A stretch of DNA of 64,000 nt from Alteromonas sp. C1M14. Its GTDB lineage: Bacteria > Pseudomonadota > Gammaproteobacteria > Enterobacterales > Alteromonadaceae. Numbering within the stretch: the stretch's first letter is position 1; every line of letters begins with the position of its first letter. The notes under the pieces are model-generated. The model did not search any database. It was not told the DNA's origin and saw only the letters and a list, made by a program, of their open reading frames with translations. The stretch lies in assembly GCF_018860965.1 (NCBI RefSeq), contig NZ_JAHKQF010000015.1, forward strand, positions 1 to 64,000, given 5' to 3'. Below, piece after piece: positions 26,732-34,799 of the stretch. The position numbers were made by a program, and so were the translations under genes.

Positions 26732-27859
26732 TTAATTTGTTTTGTTACCCACAAGATAGGTCATCTTGATATCTGGGCCAATTTGGCGAAGATCCGTCAA
26801 GTGCAGCGATGGCGTTTGAGACAAGTGGGTAAACTCATCTAAAATCAGCATACTTTGGCCTTTGTCACCCAGTAATTTGGGGGCTTGATAAACAACGAGT
26901 TCATCCACTTCGTTGGCACGAAAAAGCGCACCGGCCAAACCAGGGCCAGCTTCTACCCAAAGTTCGTTTATCTGTTTTTCACCCAGAAGGGTTATTACCT
27001 CTGCAAGATTTAGCTGCTCAGACTGCATGGAGACCGTGGTGGTATTTTCGGTTTCCGGCGCCAAGCCTTGACCACAAACCTTTAGGGTTTTATGCCCGTC
27101 GGTAAATAAAGTCAGGTGGGAGTCTAACTGGTTTTTACTGTCGATAACGACCCGTAACGGCTGACGAGTTGTCGCTAATGGGTAGCCGTTTAATTGAGCT
27201 TCGTTGGCTCGCACCAGTAAACTGGGATCATCAATCCGTGCCGTGCCACTGCCGGTAAGAATGGCACAACTGCGGGCCCGATGACGTTGCACATCACGTC
27301 TTGCCAAAGCACTGGTTATCCATTGGCTTTGACCGTTAGCAAGGGCTATCTTACCGTCCAGACTAACCCCTAACTTTACTGTCACCCAGGGCTTACCTGT
27401 GGTCATACGCTTAATAAAGCCCCGATTTAAAGCCGTTGCTTGCTGTTCAAGCACACCACTTACAACCGTCACTCCCGCGTCGCGCAACATATTAAGGCCT
27501 TGGCCACTGACCTGAGGATTTGGATCGGTCATTGCCACAACCACTTTGGACACCCCTGCTGCGATAAGGGCTTCAGCACAAGGAGGGGTGCGCCCGTAAT
27601 GACTACAAGGCTCTAACGTAACGTAGGCGGTCGCCCCTTTTGCCCGTTCTTTTGCTTCTTGTAACGCATAAACTTCTGCGTGGGGACTGCCAGCTTGAAC
27701 GTGATAACCTTGCCCGACTTTTTGCTGTTCTTTATCGATAATAATACAGCCAACCCGAGGGTTCGGTGTGGTGGTATACTCACCGTTTTTGGCAAGCCGT
27801 AGTGCTTCAGCCATCCATTTGTAATCGTCGGCAGACGGGACATCTTGCTTTGCAGCCAT
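26732..27859 (-). CDS. ribD: Bifunctional diaminohydroxyphosphoribosylaminopyrimidine deaminase/reductase
   Basis: 375 residues. The N-terminal cytidine deaminase-like domain has the zinc site HAEVYAL and PCSHYGRTPPC. The C-terminal reductase domain has VTVKLGVSLDGKIA and LWVEAGPGLAGALF. It carries out the second and third steps after GTP cyclohydrolase II. It is 7 bases downstream of nrdR and just upstream of ribE. Confidence 0.96.
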   Translation of the reverse strand: MAAKQDVPSADDYKWMAEALRLAKNGEYTTTPNPRVGCIIIDKEQQKVGQGYHVQAGSPHAEVYALQEAKERAKGATAYVTLEPCSHYGRTPPCAEALIAAGVSKVVVAMTDPNPQVSGQGLNMLRDAGVTVVSGVLEQQATALNRGFIKRMTTGKPWVTVKLGVSLDGKIALANGQSQWITSALARRDVQRHRARSCAILTGSGTARIDDPSLLVRANEAQLNGYPLATTRQPLRVVIDSKNQLDSHLTLFTDGHKTLKVCGQGLAPETENTTTVSMQSEQLNLAEVITLLGEKQINELWVEAGPGLAGALFRANEVDELVVYQAPKLLGDKGQSMLILDEFTHLSQTPSLHLTDLRQIGPDIKMTYLVGNKTN

Positions 27860-27866
27860 GACTGTT

Positions 27867-28316
27867 TCAGTCTCCTAGGCGGGCTATTTCCTCACCAAAT
27901 TCTCTAATATCTTCGAATGAGCGGTACACAGATGCAAACCGCACGTAAGCCACTTTGTCTAGCTCTTTGAGGGCGTTCATTATAAGGTTGCCCAGAAATT
28001 CACTGGATACTTCACGCTCTCCCGTTGCCCGTAACTCAGACTTTAACGACAGAATAACTTCTTCCACCCGTTCAGTACTGACCGGCCGTTTTTCCAGCGC
28101 CCGCTGTAAACCAGCTCGTAATTTGTCTTCGTTAAACGGCTCTCGAGAGCCATCCCGCTTGATGACCCGAGGCATAACCAGCTCTGCACTTTCAAACGTG
28201 GTGAAACGCTCATGACAAACCATACATTCACGTCGACGACGCACTTGATGGCCTTCGGCAACGAGTCGCGAATCGATAACTTTGGTTTCTTGTTCAGAGC
28301 AAAATGGACAAAACAT
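27867..28316 (-). CDS. nrdR: Transcriptional repressor NrdR
   Basis: 149-residue repressor of ribonucleotide reductase genes. It has a zinc ribbon (CPFC near the start, CMVC with HERFTTFE) and an ATP-cone domain ([25 protein letters not shown]). ATG 28316 gives the invariant MxCPFC start; the longer form from 28337 is rejected. First gene of the block that runs into ribD, the usual arrangement. Confidence 0.95.
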   Translation of the reverse strand: MFCPFCSEQETKVIDSRLVAEGHQVRRRRECMVCHERFTTFESAELVMPRVIKRDGSREPFNEDKLRAGLQRALEKRPVSTERVEEVILSLKSELRATGEREVSSEFLGNLIMNALKELDKVAYVRFASVYRSFEDIREFGEEIARLGD

Positions 28317-28338
28317 AACAGGCCCTTTAACTAACAAA

Positions 28339-28370
28339 GCCGTCAGGCAGGTTCACCCTGCACTAACGGC
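28339..28370 (-). terminator. Hairpin between glyA and nrdR
   Basis: GCCGT (28339-28343) pairs with ACGGC (28366-28370) around an inner CAGG/CCTG stem. On the minus strand it is followed by a short TTTG run. It could be a weak terminator or attenuator separating glyA from the nrdR-rib operon. Confidence 0.45.
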
Positions 28371-28399
28371 ATTCAGCAGTTTATACAATGTATGACAGT

Positions 28400-29656
28400 T
28401 TAGCCGTAAACAGGGAACGACTCACACAATTCAACCACTTCATTTTGTACCCGTTCAACAACACTTTCATCACCCATGTTATCGAGTATATCGCAAATCC
28501 ATGTCGCAACTTGTTTCGCCTGCGCTTCTTTAAAGCCACGGCGAGTGATCGCAGGACTACCGATACGTAAGCCACTAGTAACAAAAGGTGAGCGAGGATC
28601 TTTAGGTACCGAGTTCTTATTCACTGTAATATTCGCTCGGCCTAACGCCGCATCTGCATCTTTACCGGTAATATCCTTATCGATAAGATCCAGCAAAAAC
28701 AGGTGATTTTCTGTGCCGCCAGAAACAACGCTATATCCGCGTTCAAGCACGACCTCTACCATGGCTTGCGCGTTCTTAACAACTTGCTGTTGATAAGTTT
28801 TGAAGTCATCTTGCAATGCTTCTTTAAAGGCAACCGCTTTAGCTGCGATAACATGGCACAATGGGCCACCTTGATTACCCGGGAACACTGAGCTGTTAAG
28901 CTTTTTGTAGATGCCCTCATCGCCACAAGCCGACAAAATAAGGCCGCCACGAGGACCGGCTAAAGTTTTGTGAGTAGTAGTGGTTACAACATGCGCATGG
29001 GGTAATGGGCTTGGATACACACCCGCGGCAATTAAGCCAGCAACGTGGGCCATATCAACCAGAAGATAAGCACCAACTTTATCTGCAATCTCACGGAACT
29101 TAGCCCAATCAACCACTTTTGAATAGGCAGAAAAACCGCCGATAATCATTTTGGGTTTATGTTCAAGGGCCAATGCTTCTACTTGGGCGTAATCTATTTC
29201 ACCGGTGTTTTCGTCTAGGCCGTATTGCACTGCATGGTAAGTTTTACCAGAAAAGTTAACGTGTGAACCGTGAGTTAGGTGTCCACCTTCAGACAGGCTC
29301 ATACCCAATACAGTATCGCCCGCTTCAAGCAACGCCATAAATGCAGCGGCATTTGCCTGTGAACCGGAGTGAGGCTGAACATTGGCATAATCTGCATTGA
29401 ACAGGGCTTTGGCACGATCAATCGCCAGTTGCTCTACCACATCCACATGCTCACAGCCGCCGTAGTAACGCTTACCAGGATATCCTTCTGCGTACTTATT
29501 GGTTAATTGCGAGCCTTGGGCCTCCATTACTCGGGGGCTACAATAGTTTTCAGATGCAATCAGTTCAATATGATGTTCCTGACGCACATCTTCCTTGGCC
29601 ATAGCTTCGGCCAGTTCTGGGTCAAAATCGGCAATCGTCATTTCGCGAGGTAACAT
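28400..29656 (-). CDS. glyA: Serine hydroxymethyltransferase
   Basis: 418-residue PLP enzyme interconverting serine and glycine while charging tetrahydrofolate. The PLP lysine lies in [17 protein letters not shown]-terminal [12 protein letters not shown] and the [10 protein letters not shown] block are intact. ATG 29656 is chosen: it has AAAGGAG 5 bases upstream and matches the family N-terminus. The in-frame extension to 29695 is unlikely. Confidence 0.97.
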   Translation of the reverse strand: MLPREMTIADFDPELAEAMAKEDVRQEHHIELIASENYCSPRVMEAQGSQLTNKYAEGYPGKRYYGGCEHVDVVEQLAIDRAKALFNADYANVQPHSGSQANAAAFMALLEAGDTVLGMSLSEGGHLTHGSHVNFSGKTYHAVQYGLDENTGEIDYAQVEALALEHKPKMIIGGFSAYSKVVDWAKFREIADKVGAYLLVDMAHVAGLIAAGVYPSPLPHAHVVTTTTHKTLAGPRGGLILSACGDEGIYKKLNSSVFPGNQGGPLCHVIAAKAVAFKEALQDDFKTYQQQVVKNAQAMVEVVLERGYSVVSGGTENHLFLLDLIDKDITGKDADAALGRANITVNKNSVPKDPRSPFVTSGLRIGSPAITRRGFKEAQAKQVATWICDILDNMGDESVVERVQNEVVELCESFPVYG

Positions 29657-29819
29657 GGAGGCTCCTTTCACTGCATTGAGGGATAGCTGTAACAAAAACG
29701 CATATTCTAGTCATTTTAGACCACATGTATACCGGTTTATTGGTAATCTTTAGTGATCGGAGGTGGGGATACACTCAAATTGAATGCCACACCATGAACC
29801 ATGCGGCATTCATCACTAA

Positions 29820-29843
29820 TATCTTTGCATTATATCAAAGATA
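29820..29843. repeat. AT-rich inverted repeat downstream of the lpxD-like gene
   Basis: TATCTTTG (29820-29827) and CAAAGATA (29836-29843) are perfect 8-base arms around an 8-base loop, directly after the lpxD-like stop. It may be a weak terminator or an operator of glyA. It has no GC-rich stem and no clear T-run. Confidence 0.4.
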
Positions 29844-29846
29844 AAA

Positions 29847-30875
29847 TCAGCGTTTTTCTAGGGCTTTTACACGACTGAATAAATCGTCTATTTGCTTCGT
29901 TCGGATGGACACTTTGCGCCAATCCCGGTTCTTCATCGCCGGTTGTCCGGAAGAGTACACCCCTGGCTCGGTGATATCTTGAACAATCATAGTATACCCG
30001 GTCACTTGAACATTATCGCAAATGGAAATGTGACCGTTAACACCACAACCGCCGCCTAACACCACATATTTTCCAATATGACAGCTTCCAGCGATACCTG
30101 TTGCGCCACACACACAAGAATGATCACCAATAATACAGTTGTGTCCCACCTGCACCTGATTATCAATAATCACATTTTTGCCGATGATGGTATCGTCAAG
30201 GGCCCCTCTGTCGATGGTACTGGATGCCCCAATTTGGCTATCATCGCCTATTTGCACACTGCCAGTTTGTGGAATCGGTAACCAGTTCCCTTTGTCATTG
30301 GCATACCCAAAACCGGCGGCACCAATCACAGTTTGACTATGAATGGTTACCCGTTTACCAATATTCACATCATGATAAATCGTGACATGGGGCAGAAGTG
30401 TCGACCCTTCGCCTATGTGCACCCCCTTACCAATGACCGTGTTGGCACCAATGGTGACATTGTCGCCTAATACTACGTTATCTTCGATAACCACATTGTG
30501 GCCAATGGATACGTCAGTACCGATAACAGCTGAAGAGGCAATTTTCGCCGTCTCAGCAATACCAAGAGCGGGCTTAGGTGTGGTATCAAATAATTGCGCG
30601 ACAAGAGCAAAAGCGGCATGGGGATTGGCGTGAATCAACCCAGGCACGGGACATTCATTTGCAACTTTCTCGCTGATTATTACTGCGCCAGCGTCGGTCG
30701 TCGCCAGTTGCCCTTTATATTTGGTGTTGGTCAAAAAAGATACTTGGTGACTTTTAGCCCCTGCGAGAGTGCCTACACCACTCAGTTTCGTATCACCATT
30801 TCCCAGTACGGTTCCACCGGTGTGTTCTGCAAGTTCCTGCAAGGTATAAACACGTTTTGAATGCGTTGTCATCAT
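29847..30875 (-). CDS. lpxD: UDP-3-O-acylglucosamine N-acyltransferase (LpxD-like)
   Basis: 342 residues with the LpxD layout: an N-terminal uridine-binding domain (about 1-105), a left-handed beta-helix of hexapeptide repeats (IGTDVSIGHNVVIEDNVVLGDNV onward) and a C-terminal helix. The catalytic-type histidine is in QVQVGHNCIIGD. It transfers a 3-hydroxyacyl chain to form UDP-diacylglucosamine for lipid A. It stands alone, not in the usual bamA-skp-lpxD-fabZ-lpxA cluster, so it may be a second copy with a different acyl specificity. That is inference. Confidence 0.85.
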   Translation of the reverse strand: MMTTHSKRVYTLQELAEHTGGTVLGNGDTKLSGVGTLAGAKSHQVSFLTNTKYKGQLATTDAGAVIISEKVANECPVPGLIHANPHAAFALVAQLFDTTPKPALGIAETAKIASSAVIGTDVSIGHNVVIEDNVVLGDNVTIGANTVIGKGVHIGEGSTLLPHVTIYHDVNIGKRVTIHSQTVIGAAGFGYANDKGNWLPIPQTGSVQIGDDSQIGASSTIDRGALDDTIIGKNVIIDNQVQVGHNCIIGDHSCVCGATGIAGSCHIGKYVVLGGGCGVNGHISICDNVQVTGYTMIVQDITEPGVYSSGQPAMKNRDWRKVSIRTKQIDDLFSRVKALEKR

Positions 30876-31086
30876 ATCGCCTTGTCGTCATTGTCGTCTT
30901 GGCCATTATGCTACTGGAAAATTCCCTTTTCGTCCCTACTCTCATTAGCAAAATTTGCATTCCTGACACACAGATGACTAATTTTAACCCAATTAGACAA
31001 AAGCCCGGCCTCTACACTGGTCAGCCCCAGTGAAAAGCGAGTACACTATTCCTATTATTCCTTCAATTCAGGACACATCGAAAAGT

Positions 31087-32754
31087 ATGTCACAATATGT
31101 TTATTCAATGCATCGGGTGGGTAAAATTGTTCCACCTAATCGTCAAATACTCAAAGACATCTCACTGAGTTTCTTCCCCGGCGCAAAAATTGGTGTGCTG
31201 GGTCTTAACGGCTCGGGTAAATCAACCCTTTTACGCATTATGGCAGGGGTTGATACCGAAATTGAAGGTGAGGCTCGTCCCCAACCCGGATTAAAAATAG
31301 GCTACTTGCCCCAAGAGCCCAAACTGGATGAATCCAAAGATGTACGAGGCAACATCGAAGAAGCCGTGGCTGACGTAAAATACGCATTAACCCGCCTCGA
31401 TGAAGTATACGCCGCCTATGCCGAAGCCGATGCCGATTTTGACGCGTTAGCAAAAGAGCAAGGTGAATTAGAAGCCATTATTCAAGCAAAAGACGGCCAT
31501 AATTTAGACAATGCACTGGAACGCGCCGCCGATGCCCTTCGCCTTCCGCCTTGGGACGCCGATGTGTCAAAATTATCAGGGGGAGAACGTCGTCGCGTTG
31601 CCTTGTGCCGCCTGTTGCTAGAAAAACCCGAAATGCTACTTCTTGACGAACCCACTAACCACTTGGATGCTGAATCTGTTGCCTGGTTAGAACGGTTCTT
31701 ACATGATTATGAAGGTACTGTAGTGGCCATTACCCACGATAGGTATTTTCTCGATAATGTTGCAGGGTGGATCTTAGAGCTCGACCGAGGCCATGGCATT
31801 CCGTGGGAAGGCAACTACTCATCATGGCTAGAACAAAAAGAAAACCGACTGGAACAAGAGGAGCGTACAGAAAACGCTCGCGTCAAATCCATGAAGCAGG
31901 AACTTGAGTGGGTACGTTCAAACCCCAAAGGTCGTCAGGCCAAATCCAAAGCCCGTATGACCCGCTTTGAAGAGATGGCCACCTCGGATTATCAAAAACG
32001 AAACGAAACCAATGAGCTATTTATTCCACCCGGTGAGCGATTGGGCGATAAGGTGGTGGATGTTAGCAATTTGAAGAAGTCATACGGTGACCGTATGCTC
32101 ATCGAAGACCTTTCATTTTCTGTTCCTAAAGGAGCCATTGTGGGCATCATTGGTCCAAATGGCGCGGGTAAGTCTACCCTGTTTCGAATGCTGTCTGGGG
32201 AAGAACAACCTGACAGTGGTACCATAGATATTGGTGAAACCGTCCAGTTAGCGAGCGTCGAACAGTTTCGCGATCATATGAACGAAAATAATACGGTATG
32301 GAAAGAAATTTCGAACGATCAGGATATTATCCGAATTGGTAACTTTGAAATTAACAGCCGCGCTTACTGTAGCCGGTTTAATTTTAAAGGCACAGATCAG
32401 CAAAAATTCATTAAGGATCTGTCTGGCGGAGAGCGTAACCGAGTACACCTTGCTAAACTGCTTAAAGCAGGCGGCAACATGTTGTTGCTCGATGAACCTA
32501 CCAATGACCTCGATGTTGAAACCCTGCGGGCGTTAGAAAACGCGCTACTGGAATTCCCAGGTTGTGCCATGGTGATTTCCCATGACCGCTGGTTTCTCGA
32601 CCGGGTAGCAACCCATATCCTCGATTATCGAGATGAAGGCACAGTCAACTTCTTTGAGGGTAACTATACCGAATATGCCAGTTGGTTAAAGGCCACATTT
32701 GGCCATGATGTGGTGGAACCTCATCGTCTCAAATACAAGAAAATGGCAAAATAG
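31087..32754 (+). CDS. ettA: Energy-dependent translational throttle protein EttA
   Basis: ABC-F ATPase that binds the ribosomal E site and gates entry into elongation according to ATP level. Two ATP-binding cassettes have Walker A GLNGSGKST and GPNGAGKST, signatures LSGGERRRVAL and LSGGERNRVHL, with the linker (PtIM) helix between. The ATG at 31087 gives 555 residues and the canonical start MSQYVYSM, identical in length to E. coli EttA; the longer reading from 31030 is rejected. It is followed by its own terminator. Confidence 0.97.
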   Translation: MSQYVYSMHRVGKIVPPNRQILKDISLSFFPGAKIGVLGLNGSGKSTLLRIMAGVDTEIEGEARPQPGLKIGYLPQEPKLDESKDVRGNIEEAVADVKYALTRLDEVYAAYAEADADFDALAKEQGELEAIIQAKDGHNLDNALERAADALRLPPWDADVSKLSGGERRRVALCRLLLEKPEMLLLDEPTNHLDAESVAWLERFLHDYEGTVVAITHDRYFLDNVAGWILELDRGHGIPWEGNYSSWLEQKENRLEQEERTENARVKSMKQELEWVRSNPKGRQAKSKARMTRFEEMATSDYQKRNETNELFIPPGERLGDKVVDVSNLKKSYGDRMLIEDLSFSVPKGAIVGIIGPNGAGKSTLFRMLSGEEQPDSGTIDIGETVQLASVEQFRDHMNENNTVWKEISNDQDIIRIGNFEINSRAYCSRFNFKGTDQQKFIKDLSGGERNRVHLAKLLKAGGNMLLLDEPTNDLDVETLRALENALLEFPGCAMVISHDRWFLDRVATHILDYRDEGTVNFFEGNYTEYASWLKATFGHDVVEPHRLKYKKMAK

Positions 32755-32764
32755 TCCATCAAAC

Positions 32765-32795
32765 AGCCCCGAAATCTATCGGGGCTTTCTTTTTA
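32765..32795 (+). terminator. Terminator of ettA
   Basis: An 8-base stem AGCCCCGA / TCGGGGCT with a 6-base loop is followed by TTCTTTTT, 10 bases after the ettA stop. Confidence 0.88.
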
Positions 32796-32892
32796 TTACC
32801 CATTAATCGCCTGTTTATTTTTCGTTAACTGTTGACCTTTCCTTTTCAATTGCACTAATAATAAGTATGCACCGAAAGTAAAAGGAAAAAAC

Positions 32893-33312
32893 GTGGATAA
32901 ACGTCAGTTCCAACGGGTGGCCTTAAATGTGTCAGGCCAACTTAGCCATCGAAATGTCAGCATTCCCATTGTCATTAAAGATGTGTCATTACAAGGGTTG
33001 CGTCTGTGTGCGTCAGACCGCCACTTAGATGCACTGCCCTTCGACAGTCACGACCCTTATACCGTTATATTTAAAGCCAACGAAGACAGTCCAGATATCG
33101 CGCTTTTTCTTCAACAACTGTATCGACAAACCCAAACAGACTCGGCCACCGTAGATATCGGCTGCAAATTAGATCACATTGATGTAGAAAGTCTAGCGGG
33201 GTTGCGCCGCTTAATTACGATGAACAGTGAAGACAACACTATCTCAGAAAAGGATTTGAATGCCTTGATTGATGCTATCTATGGTAAGGCGTCCAACGCT
33301 TCTGACAATTGA
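32893..33312 (+). CDS. PilZ domain protein
   Basis: 139-residue cytoplasmic protein, essentially one PilZ domain. The cyclic-di-GMP motif is visible as R4QFQR8 and DVSLQG. It would sense c-di-GMP and relay it to a partner, perhaps in motility or exopolysaccharide control. It starts with GTG and has AAAGGAA upstream. Its 3' end overlaps the convergent radA gene by 34 bases, which is unusual. Confidence 0.8.
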   Translation: MDKRQFQRVALNVSGQLSHRNVSIPIVIKDVSLQGLRLCASDRHLDALPFDSHDPYTVIFKANEDSPDIALFLQQLYRQTQTDSATVDIGCKLDHIDVESLAGLRRLITMNSEDNTISEKDLNALIDAIYGKASNASDN

Positions 33313-34643
33313 CCCACGGGCACCACTTCGATACCTGCTATCGGTTGTTTCGGAGCATTAGCACGGGGCACGATCGCTCGCTTAAAACCATGTTTAGCCG
33401 CTTCGGTGATGCGTTCGGTGCCGTTGGGCACAGGACGTATTTCACCGGCTAGCCCCACTTCACCAAATACAATTAGGTCTTTGGGCAATGCCCGGTTACG
33501 AAAACTGCTGACCATAGCCAACAACAATGCCAAATCGGCGCTGGTTTCTGCTATTTTCACGCCGCCCACGGCGTTAACAAACACATCTTGATCGTTCATC
33601 TGAACATTACCGTGACGGTGCAATACAGCCAACAACATCGCCAGTCTATTCTGTTCAAGGCCAACCGCAATACGACGAGGGTTGGCCATTTGTGAATAGT
33701 CGACTAAGGCTTGAATCTCAACAAGCAGCGGGCGCGTGCCTTCCCACACCACCATCACACTAGAGCCCGGCGCTTCGGTCTCACCTCGGCTTAGAAAGAT
33801 AGCAGAAGGGTTATTCACTTCCTTAAGCCCTTTTTCGGTCATACCGAACACACCCAATTCATTTACGGCACCAAAACGATTTTTCTGGCTACGCAGAGTT
33901 CTAAAACGACCATCACTTTCGCCTTCCAGCATCATGGAGCAATCAATACAGTGTTCTAACACTTTGGGGCCGGCTAAATTGCCGTCTTTGGTGACATGCC
34001 CCACCAAAAACATGGCGATATGATTTTGCTTTGCAAAACGCGTCAGGTAGGCGGCGCTTTCTCGCACCTGTGACACGCTGCCCGGCGCCGATTGCACATC
34101 GGCAACATTCATTACCTGAATAGAATCAATCACCATAATTTTAGGTTGTTGTTGCAAGGCTAACTGGCAAATGGTTTCAACGTTGGTTTCTGCCAGCATG
34201 AGTAATTGGTCGTCAGGTAAGCCAAGTCTTTTCCCGCGCATGGCCACCTGTTGCAAAGATTCTTCCCCGGTCACATACAATGCGCTTTTGTGTTTCGCTA
34301 ATTGACACATTACCTGCAGTAGCAAGGTGCTTTTACCTGCCCCCGGTGAGCCACCGATTAACATAGCCGCACCCGGCACAATACCGCCACCAAGCACTCG
34401 GTCTAGTTCTTTAAAGCCAGAGGAGAAACGAGGTAACGCCTCTAAATCAATGGCATTGAGCTTTTCAATACGGGCGTTAGTTTGGCCTGCATAGCCACTT
34501 AAACCGCTTTTGGGCGTGCTTGCAGCACTGATGACAAATTCAGAAATCGTGTTCCATGCTTTACATTCAGTACATTGCCCTTGCCAACGGGCAAATTCTG
34601 CACCACAGTCGGAACAAACATAGGCTGTTTTACGTTTTGCCAT
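33279..34643 (-). CDS. radA: DNA repair protein RadA
   Basis: 454-residue RecA-like helicase that promotes branch migration in recombination. An N-terminal C4 zinc finger (CSDCGAEF, CTEC), Walker A GGSPGAGKST, the KNRFG motif and the C-terminal Lon-like domain (GVKIAETSADLALLLA) are all present. The start MAKRKTAYVC at 34643 matches the family; the upstream in-frame ATG at 34697 is not used. Divergent from the two-PilZ gene. Confidence 0.96.
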   Translation of the reverse strand: MAKRKTAYVCSDCGAEFARWQGQCTECKAWNTISEFVISAASTPKSGLSGYAGQTNARIEKLNAIDLEALPRFSSGFKELDRVLGGGIVPGAAMLIGGSPGAGKSTLLLQVMCQLAKHKSALYVTGEESLQQVAMRGKRLGLPDDQLLMLAETNVETICQLALQQQPKIMVIDSIQVMNVADVQSAPGSVSQVRESAAYLTRFAKQNHIAMFLVGHVTKDGNLAGPKVLEHCIDCSMMLEGESDGRFRTLRSQKNRFGAVNELGVFGMTEKGLKEVNNPSAIFLSRGETEAPGSSVMVVWEGTRPLLVEIQALVDYSQMANPRRIAVGLEQNRLAMLLAVLHRHGNVQMNDQDVFVNAVGGVKIAETSADLALLLAMVSSFRNRALPKDLIVFGEVGLAGEIRPVPNGTERITEAAKHGFKRAIVPRANAPKQPIAGIEVVPVGQLSEALDALP

Positions 34644-34799
34644 AGAGTTATTTTCACATTGGTTTTTTTTAGCGTATTCTACACTTAACATCGACATACT
34701 GCATGCTGGTTTAAAGACGCGTTAAAATTGAACTATTTTTTTACGCTGCCGATAACACTGATGTAGCAAACAAATAAAATTAAAATAAAATTGATGGTA

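Noticed and set aside
24937..29656. FMN riboswitch expected near the riboflavin genes
   Set aside because: No gap in the block is long enough or shows the conserved RFN element. The nrdR-ribD and ribD-ribE gaps are 7 and 10 bases.
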